A program made the position numbers and the translations under genes. The notes under the pieces were generated by a model. That model did not search any database. It saw nothing but the letters and a program-made list of their open reading frames with translations, and was not told the origin of the DNA. 64,000 bases of DNA from Cryphonectria parasitica EP155 (lineage: Eukaryota > Ascomycota > Sordariomycetes > Diaporthales > Cryphonectriaceae): assembly GCF_011745365.1 (NCBI RefSeq), contig NW_024468915.1, positions 1,342,653 to 1,406,652 on the forward strand, in the 5' to 3' direction. Of the stretch, positions 57,218-64,000 are shown one piece after another; the first letter of the stretch is position 1; each line of letters starts with the position of its first letter.

Positions 57218-60200
57218 ATGATGCTCGGCCCTCTCGCCAGCCCAACCGAGGGCATTCTCCCTGGAACAGGTTACGATGACGGCAACACACGACCAGCCCT
57301 CCTGCGATTGTCATCACAGACCACCACCAACACCAGCCCTACTCTACAACAGCCAGAGGCTCCGCAGGGCGCTGCAGCTGTTGCGGGTACTGCTGCTGCT
57401 GCCCAACCACGGGCGACAACTAGACGAGACGCACATCCGACGCCAGCCAATGGCGACGCGAAGCACGGAAATCCCACTCCCACTCCCACCACTGACCTGC
57501 TGCAGCAGGAAGAAGACCTCTCGTGGCTGGGGTGCTTCATAGAAGACGGTACCGAGACGGCCTCCAGCGTTCCCGCCCCCGATTTTGATGCTTCTGTCCC
57601 TGTCGCTAGTGCGGTGCCGCTGCAGCAAAGTCCCCCCAAAAATTCCACCACCACCACCACCCAAGAACTTGGTCGTCATACCCCAAACATTATCAACAAC
57701 AGCAACACTACCATTGACGCTAACGGCGACGATAACAACAACAACAAGACCAACAAATCTAACAGCTACAACAGCCTCAGGATCAACCTTTTCAACAATA
57801 ACAACGACGACGACAATACCAACAGAATACTGCGTCCACAGCAACAACAGCGTGCCAACCAGCTTGCTGACCCTCCAAGCCTCGTCCCAAATCAAAACCA
57901 GCAACAGCAGCACCAGACCCGAAAGCTCTCGCCCGGTCTTGCTGCGCGTCTCAAAGCACTTGGCCTCGGCGCCTCCAAAAAGCTGTCGCAGGTGTCCCAC
58001 GGGAACGACCGCGTGGGCAAGCTATCCGAAGAGCAGATCCGCCAGATTGAAGAGTCACACCAGCGACACCTGGGCAATCTCGTCATAGAGCGCCGGGGGA
58101 AGCCCTGGAAGGGCATCGTGCGAATCCCATCCAAGACGAGCCTCAAGTCGATGAGGTCGAGCAAGGACGCAGACGCCGACGCCATCACCCCTGAAGACGT
58201 CGACATTCCTACCATCCAGATCCTCGATAGCCCCGGCGCCGACGACCGCCCCGAGCTGCTACACGAGCACGAGCTCGGACCCTCCGCAGCAGCAGCAGCA
58301 GCCGTCGCTCTCGACATGGACACAAACAAGTACCGTCTGCCCGATCACAGCAACGGCAATGGCACAAAGGTCACACTGGACACGCGGAAGGAACACATTG
58401 AGCGCGACACGAGGCTCCCACCGTCGCCCGAGCAGTCGCCCCCGCCCGTCCCCGCCAAGGACACCCCGCCACTGCCCGCCCAGCCCTTCAGCCCAGAGAG
58501 CAGCATCTTCAACCCCCTCGGGCTGCAGCGCACAGGCTCCATCTACACCATCTCGCGTGCCTCGTTCGCCAACCAGCTGGCCCAGCTGACCTCGCTGCAG
58601 CTCCCGGATGCCGAGTCGCTGGCAGGTAAGGTCGCCGCGATTCCTACCGCCCAGGCTGCCGTCAAGGCCCTGATTGGTGCCGCCGAGCAGATCAGGAGCT
58701 GGATCTCCAAGGCCTCCGAGGTCATCTCGGGTCTCGACAGCGACGATGATGTCGAGTGGTCGGCTGCAGGTGGGCGCGAGGGCCTCGAGGAGGTGGAGAG
58801 CGCAGCATCACGCTTTGCTGGCCTAATCGACGTCTATGTGACCGCGATCGAGGAGCTCCAGACCCGCAGCGACATCGCGAACGTGGCCACCGACGACCTG
58901 ACCAAGGCCGTCACGCAGATGGAGGCCATTATGGAGGAGTGGACAACCATCCGGTCCACTCTGCGCAGCGTACGGGGCCAGGTCGAGATTGCCATGGAAT
59001 GGGAGGAGCTCTGGAACGTGGTTCTCGGCGAGATCGAGACGGAGCTGGGCGAGCTGCGGCGCCTGGTTTTTGAGATGGAGGAGAGGCGCCACAGGTCAGC
59101 CATGGGCATCGCAAGCAGCAGCGATGCCGTCGACGTGGGGGACCTAAACACCATCTCCGAGGAGACACCTCCCTCCATAGCCGCTCGTGCAAAGGGGATG
59201 GCAACGGGCACAAAGCGCTTCAGCTTGACAGGAATCCCCCCTGCGAGCCCAGGATCTCCGTCCTCGAGCGGGCCCGCAGTATCGGCGGATGACTCCAGCG
59301 TCCTGGCCCTGTTTGCCAGGATGCAACCCCTCAGGGCGTCTCTGGACTTCTTGCCGATACGGCTGTCTACGTTTGAGGCCCGTGCCGACAAGTCGTTTCC
59401 TACCGCCGTGGAAGAGCTGGAGATGCGGCGCGAGGCCCTCGACGCTAGCTACAAGAAGCTCGAGAAGGACGCCGACGGCCTGCGCAAGGAGCTTGGCGAG
59501 GACCGATGGGTGCTTGTCTTCCGCGGGGCGGCCCGGCAGGCCGAGAAGATGACCGAGTCTGTCGACCGGAGCGTGGTGAGGCTGAAGGAGGCTGTCGATG
59601 CCGGCATGCACCTGACGAACCAGCCTGCCTTCCTGAAGAAGGTCGAGAGCTACGAGGGCAAGAAGATGCACTATGGACCCGCCATCGACCGCGTCCTGCT
59701 CATCATCGAACGGGGTGTCAAGGACCGCCTCACGGTGAACGGCGAGATCCTGAGGCTGCACACCGAGATGCAGGCGAAATGGGACGATCTGAAAAACCAG
59801 ATCAAGGAGACGGACATGGTACTGGATGAGCTTCATACCGACAGGCAGGGGGCGCACCTGCGGGACTCCATCTCGAGCATGCTCTCCAACGACATATCGT
59901 CTGTCGCCGGCAGCGGTCTTGAGACCCCCCACACCTCGCCCCCCTCGTCTGTCATCATGTCGGGGCTGGGTGTCGGCACGAGAACGCCAGCCACACGCGC
60001 TCGTCGCTCGTCCAGCAGCGTCAGCAGCCACGTGCCACAGCCAGCTCGGCGGTCCATATCGGCCAACACACCCGTCATCGCCCGCAAGCCTGTGCCGAGA
60101 CTGTCCACCTATGGTGGCGGCGGCGCGTCGACTCCAAGCCGTGGAACCTCTGCCACCCCTACTGCGAACCGGCCTGGTGGCAGCATACCACGGCCGGCAT

Positions 60201-60727
60201 CCACCCTGGCGCACCGGCCGAGGTGGAACGGCTCGACAAACACGTCGACTCTCGACACCGGTCACAACTTCAAGCCTCTGAACCTCAGCACGCCAAGCCC
60301 CTTTTCGAAAGTCAGGGCCGCAGATACGCCAGTCCGTTCGCACTCCTCACTCGCTGCCCCGATGGCCGGCTCTAGGTTACCCACGCGCAGGGCCATCTCG
60401 CCTTCCCCCGCCCCAGAGTCCCCCGCGAGACCCGTCAGCAAGCTCCACCTGCCCGCGGCACGCCAGGGCCCTTCTGCCCGGCGACCATCACTGCAGCCGC
60501 CCACAAACACTGAACTGGGCATGGCCCCACGCCCAGCAACTTCTCTGGCTACCACGTCGCGAAGAAGTAGCCTGCTGCCGACACCAAAATTCAGGAGGGA
60601 GATCACAGAAGGCGGCCGCGCAAGCCCCTTGCCCAGCGCCAGCGCCCTGGGTTCGAGACTCGGGCTCACTAGAGGGAATAGTGTGTCTACGAGTGACAAG
60701 CCAAAAGACCGACCTCGATGGCGATGA
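57218..60727 (+). CDS. kar9: KAR9-type spindle-positioning protein
   Basis: A single exon gives 1,169 residues. Two ATGs are adjacent (57218 and 57221); the first is used. The N-terminal 240 residues are low-complexity, with Thr/Pro and then Asn/Gln-rich runs (RINLFNNNNDDDN, near 190-205). The KAR9 domain starts near residue 430 (FNPLGLQRTGSIYTISRASF) and continues as helical bundles (AEQIRSWISKASEVISGL, IEELQTRSDIANVATDDL, VEIAMEWEELWNVVLGEI) to about 880. The C-terminus is basic and Ser/Pro-rich. TGIP at 671-674 fits the (S/T)xIP signal used to bind EB1/Bim1, and SRLP at 1052-1055 is a weaker variant. By family knowledge Kar9 links astral microtubule plus ends through Bim1 to myosin-V transport, orienting spindles and nuclei. 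A GT/GA microsatellite follows the stop codon at once. Confidence 0.9.
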   Translation: MMLGPLASPTEGILPGTGYDDGNTRPALLRLSSQTTTNTSPTLQQPEAPQGAAAVAGTAAAAQPRATTRRDAHPTPANGDAKHGNPTPTPTTDLLQQEEDLSWLGCFIEDGTETASSVPAPDFDASVPVASAVPLQQSPPKNSTTTTTQELGRHTPNIINNSNTTIDANGDDNNNNKTNKSNSYNSLRINLFNNNNDDDNTNRILRPQQQQRANQLADPPSLVPNQNQQQQHQTRKLSPGLAARLKALGLGASKKLSQVSHGNDRVGKLSEEQIRQIEESHQRHLGNLVIERRGKPWKGIVRIPSKTSLKSMRSSKDADADAITPEDVDIPTIQILDSPGADDRPELLHEHELGPSAAAAAAVALDMDTNKYRLPDHSNGNGTKVTLDTRKEHIERDTRLPPSPEQSPPPVPAKDTPPLPAQPFSPESSIFNPLGLQRTGSIYTISRASFANQLAQLTSLQLPDAESLAGKVAAIPTAQAAVKALIGAAEQIRSWISKASEVISGLDSDDDVEWSAAGGREGLEEVESAASRFAGLIDVYVTAIEELQTRSDIANVATDDLTKAVTQMEAIMEEWTTIRSTLRSVRGQVEIAMEWEELWNVVLGEIETELGELRRLVFEMEERRHRSAMGIASSSDAVDVGDLNTISEETPPSIAARAKGMATGTKRFSLTGIPPASPGSPSSSGPAVSADDSSVLALFARMQPLRASLDFLPIRLSTFEARADKSFPTAVEELEMRREALDASYKKLEKDADGLRKELGEDRWVLVFRGAARQAEKMTESVDRSVVRLKEAVDAGMHLTNQPAFLKKVESYEGKKMHYGPAIDRVLLIIERGVKDRLTVNGEILRLHTEMQAKWDDLKNQIKETDMVLDELHTDRQGAHLRDSISSMLSNDISSVAGSGLETPHTSPPSSVIMSGLGVGTRTPATRARRSSSSVSSHVPQPARRSISANTPVIARKPVPRLSTYGGGGASTPSRGTSATPTANRPGGSIPRPASTLAHRPRWNGSTNTSTLDTGHNFKPLNLSTPSPFSKVRAADTPVRSHSSLAAPMAGSRLPTRRAISPSPAPESPARPVSKLHLPAARQGPSARRPSLQPPTNTELGMAPRPATSLATTSRRSSLLPTPKFRREITEGGRASPLPSASALGSRLGLTRGNSVSTSDKPKDRPRWR

Positions 60728-60774
<47 letters not shown>
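60727..60774 (+). repeat. Compound (GT)n(GA)n microsatellite after the KAR9 stop
   Basis: About eight GT units (60728-60742) pass directly into about sixteen GA units (to 60774). It begins at the last base of the KAR9 stop codon, so it lies at the start of the 3' untranslated region. Confidence 0.92.
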
Positions 60775-60775
<1 letters not shown>

Positions 60776-63700
60776 CTGCGCTCGATATAGAAAGCCTCAG
60801 CTTCTCCTCTCCCCTTGTCCTAGCTGCATTCGAGGGGGAAAAAAAGCCTTTCTTTCTGCTCTAACCTTTTTCTTCTTCTTCTTCTTCTTCTTCGCCATCT
60901 CCGACACCCTTTTTTGTTGTTTCCAGCACGGCGTTTTCAGGTGCAAGCATCTTACATACGAGCGGGTCGTGCGGCAAGTTGTGTTCGAGATGTCTTCGTC
61001 TCTATACGGAATCAAAGCTTTTGAGCAAGCTTCTTCTCGGTGCTCGGAATGGTTCCAATGAGATGACCAGATGACGGGCAGATGAAGCCAGCTCTATCCT
61101 GGAACTTCACACCTCCATCTCTTTGCTGAAGTCTTCTGCATTCTATACCCCGGCGTTATGTATGAATTTATATCAGGACGGAATTGCACATTTGATTGGA
61201 GCACAGGTTGATACCACATAAAAATATAGCAGGAGATTCATTTTAACTACTTTGGCTACAGTTCCCTTGTGTCCAATCTTGTTTGCGGTCAACCATGATA
61301 CATAGCTGTCCGTGATGTGTCGAGGAGCCGAAAGTGTCATGTGGTGGGAGTTGGGGCGTCTCTGGACATTTGAGTGCATTCTCGGGCAATTCAGGTTCTT
61401 GACGTAAACATACGAATCACGCAGGAAGCAGAAAGAGTCCGACCTCACATTGGATGGTCCAGGCCGCGTGCCTTGTGTGTGCGTATGAACAGGACACATG
61501 ATGGAATGGGTGGTGCGGCAAGGGAAGATCATGTCTCGGCCGAAAAGATACAGTCTCTTTCTCTCTTTCTCATACGTTGCTTGTCATACGTTGCTTGTAG
61601 GAAGAGGAGACTGAGCTGGGCATTGGAACCCCCTCTCCCCTCCTCTTCTTCATATCTCTCTCTCTCTCCCTACTCGAGACGACGTTGCTACGTTCCAAGA
61701 CCGGATAGGCTGCCGGCGCAAGGGTTACATCTAGTGGCCGCATGTTTTGGTTTGTGTGAAGGAGGTAGAGACACGGAGGTCAGGTAGGTAGGGAACTCAT
61801 GCTATCAAGGACGGCTTGTAGGTTAGCACGGTGGAGATGGGACGGGATGAGAGCTCCAGGCGGATGAATCCACGTGAAGCGCACAAGCACAGGCGGTGAT
61901 GCCTTGAGAGGAGAAGAGGTGTTGGGCAAACGTATCCAAAGAGGCGGTGAATGAATGGATATTACAGGAGGAGGGAAAAGGGCTTGGGCGGGCTGTTGAT
62001 GCTACGTGCGTGGGGCTCATACGTCTTACGATTTTTATTTTTTTTTTGAGGCTTTTTAGGAAGAGGAAAAGCCGTCTCGTGCACGACGACGTAAGTCTTG
62101 GGCCTAGCCAGCTCCATGTTGAACCAACGAGAGTAGTACATGGCGGTTTGCGTGGTGATTAGTTGCTTTTTCCCATGTCACACTGCAGCCCCGATCTTGA
62201 TTCACCAGACTTGCTTTTTCTTTTCCCCCTCTCCAAAATTATGCTGTCAAATTGTATGCCGAGAATCACCTGACCAAAAAATGGGGTTTGTTGTCACTTT
62301 GGAGTTTTTTCTTTTTCCATTCTATATTTGCAAGCGAGAGGGAAAAGCAACACCAAGAAGACGACTGTATCGACCAACCGCAGCCCTCCACGGCATCAGA
62401 CCCGGCCAACCTCCTCCCACACAAACTGCACAATCCTCCTCTACCTTTTGAGGATATGAGCCTCCGATATAATTAATTACATCATGTTATTCCTAAAAAA
62501 GAACAAGGTTAGGAAGAAACCGGGACCTGCATCTGCGGAGCAAAACTTTACGTTCTCACCGTTTTTTCTCTCATTCTTTTTCTTCTCTTTTCCTTTTCTC
62601 GAGCATCGACCCTCAAACATCGAGGTGCGTGTGCACAGCCCATCCAACCATTCTCAGACCTAAGGACATCAAAAATCAAGGCAGGGTCAGTCAGTTTAGT
62701 TCGAAAATACATTAAAAAACAAAGTTAACAGTTGGCCTCCCCCAACCCAACCCAACCTCATCCTTTTTTTCCCTTTTTTTTTTTTTTCTCTCTTCCCAAC
62801 GAAAGGACATTTGCAGTAGATTTCCAGGTCGAATAGTTTCAGTTCGCTACATTAGTTTCATTGTCTTAGTCGGTGGCGAAGGGTTGCAACGGTCCGCGAC
62901 CCGCAGCAGCGCCAAAACACGACGAGATGACGTCTTGTAAAGTTTGCTTGGTTGGATGGATGGATTGTAAACTGAACGTTGCAACTTTTCTTTTCTTTTG
63001 ATTCTTCTTCCCCCCTGACGTGTCTTTGAAGGGGGAAACGTTTCTTGGGAAGGGGGGGGGGGGGTTTGGTGGTGGTTTTTTTTTTTTTAGTGAGCTCTGT
63101 GCTAAGAAAAGAGATGAGTAAAAAGGGGAACAACTCCGTTATGGGACGGACTTAGGCAAGGGGTGTGGTGGGTGGTGGAGACGAGTTGATGTCTTTGCAT
63201 TTTGAATTTTCGTTTCTTTTTTCGCCCTCATTTCTTTGTTTTATTTTGCTGGGAATGGGGCGTAAAGATTGTTGAAAAATTAGATTGTTACAACAAAGTC
63301 CAAGACTGTCATGGGGTGGTGGTGAATGATTGTAGCAGTGGCCCAATGGTTACTACATGAGGATATCATTATTTCGTTAGAGTGGGTGATGATGTACACA
63401 CTACAAACCATGTACATACAGAGAGGACTTTTACCCTACTACATACAGTATGGACCAGAAGGGCAACTGTAGCCTCGAATGGAATCGAAATGGCAGCCCA
63501 CATTGTATTACCACTGTCGATCTGCCGCATACCCTGTCTGACTACATACCTGGGTACTTTGTTTGGAAATTATCTTGTAGTAGCTGCAATGTCACGTCAG
63601 AAAATGCCCGTGACGGTTTGTCCCCGTCTCCCTCTTCATTCATCGCGCTCTTGTCTCTCTCCCTCTCTTTTTCTCTCTGCTCTGACGTCTCCACCACATG

Positions 63701-64000
63701 AGTAGAAAGGGAATCCGGATTTCCCGGTCCGGTCTCTCCCTCTCTCGCTCTCTTCACATATCCAATATCTATGTTGGCTACCTTTTTTTTTATTTTTATT
63801 TTTTTTACCTGAACTGGTTTAATCATCTTGATTTGCAACATTCCAAACAAAAAAGAATCTCGGGTAAACCACCCCAGGCACATGCAAAAGATAACTGGAG
63901 CAACAGAAATCTATAATACGACGTCGGTGACACTAATCCTGACCGCGAAAGGACATTACTTATTATGAACCCCCATCTCAGGCATCAGTTTTTTTTTTTT
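60728..64000. other. 3.3-kb gene-free right end
   Basis: After the KAR9 3' region I see no supported gene up to the window edge. The span holds a (TTC)n tract at about 60870-60893, a 14-bp perfect tandem duplication at 61571-61598, T-rich runs at 62038-62049 and 62764-62790, a G13 run at 63052-63064 and a TAC/GTA-rich patch at about 63390-63453. The pyrimidine and T runs resemble a leader of a plus-strand gene lying beyond the edge, but no start codon can be chosen. Confidence 0.5.

Noticed and set aside
60178..60192. GGSIP in the KAR9 tail as an SxIP motif
   Set aside because: The residue three before Pro is Gly, not Ser or Thr, so the motif is GxIP and does not match the EB1 consensus.

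Overview
The window looks like nuclear DNA from a filamentous ascomycete (Pezizomycotina, most likely Sordariomycetes). The evidence is short introns of 53-198 bp with GT...AG ends and visible CTAAC/CTGAC-type branch sites, long unspliced exons coding for disordered Ser/Pro-rich proteins, pyrimidine-rich leaders, gene spacing of 0.4-3.8 kb, and recognisable fungal orthologues (KAR9, WSS1, Vps71/Swc6, Mon1, an HDEL-ended PDI, a two-FHA Rad53-type kinase, an Sgs1/QDE-3-type RecQ). I support 17 protein-coding genes. No rRNA, tRNA, CRISPR array or intact transposon was seen.

Layout. 1.5-5.6 kb (+): a large F-box/WD-like protein ending in a CaaX box. 6.6-9.0 kb (+): a four-exon KLHDC4/Kel3-type kelch protein. 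9.4-11.1 kb (+): a WLM-domain protease of the Wss1 family. 13.2-13.9 kb (+): a small six-cysteine secreted protein. 14.9-16.0 kb (-): Vps71/Swc6, a HIT zinc-finger subunit of the SWR1 complex. 16.9-17.6 kb (-): a small three-exon mitochondrial membrane protein. 18.1-19.8 kb (-): protein disulfide isomerase. 19.8-23.6 kb is gene-free. 23.6-26.8 kb (+): a 1,073-residue disordered protein of unknown function. 27.6-29.6 kb (-): Mon1. 30.0-31.1 kb (-): a medium-chain reductase. 31.1-39.2 kb is sparse and AT-richer, with a 95-residue hypothetical protein (-), a 4,5-dihydroxyphthalate-decarboxylase-like protein (-) and a small alpha/beta-barrel-like protein (+). 39.2-43.2 kb (+): Rad53/Chk2-type kinase. 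44.0-49.5 kb (+): RecQ helicase. 51.8-53.6 kb (+): a conserved-looking protein of unknown function. 57.2-60.7 kb (+): KAR9-type spindle-positioning protein. The last 3.3 kb shows no gene.

Functional threads. Three genes serve genome maintenance: Wss1-type protease (DNA-protein crosslinks), Rad53-type kinase (checkpoint) and RecQ helicase; the last two sit head to tail 850 bp apart. SWR1-complex Vps71 adds a chromatin gene. Mon1 (Rab5-to-Rab7 switch), PDI (ER folding) and KAR9 (microtubule plus-end/spindle orientation) are ordinary housekeeping genes. The 30-37.6 kb block, with three predicted metabolic enzymes or enzyme-like proteins among long gene-poor gaps, looks the most accessory.

I found no clearly new multi-gene system. 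The most interesting signals are inside single proteins: a SPRTN-like PCNA-binding motif plus SUMO-binding motif in the Wss1-type protease, and a polybasic CaaX tail on an F-box protein. Exon structures were assigned by reading splice consensus and frame by eye and have no transcript support.
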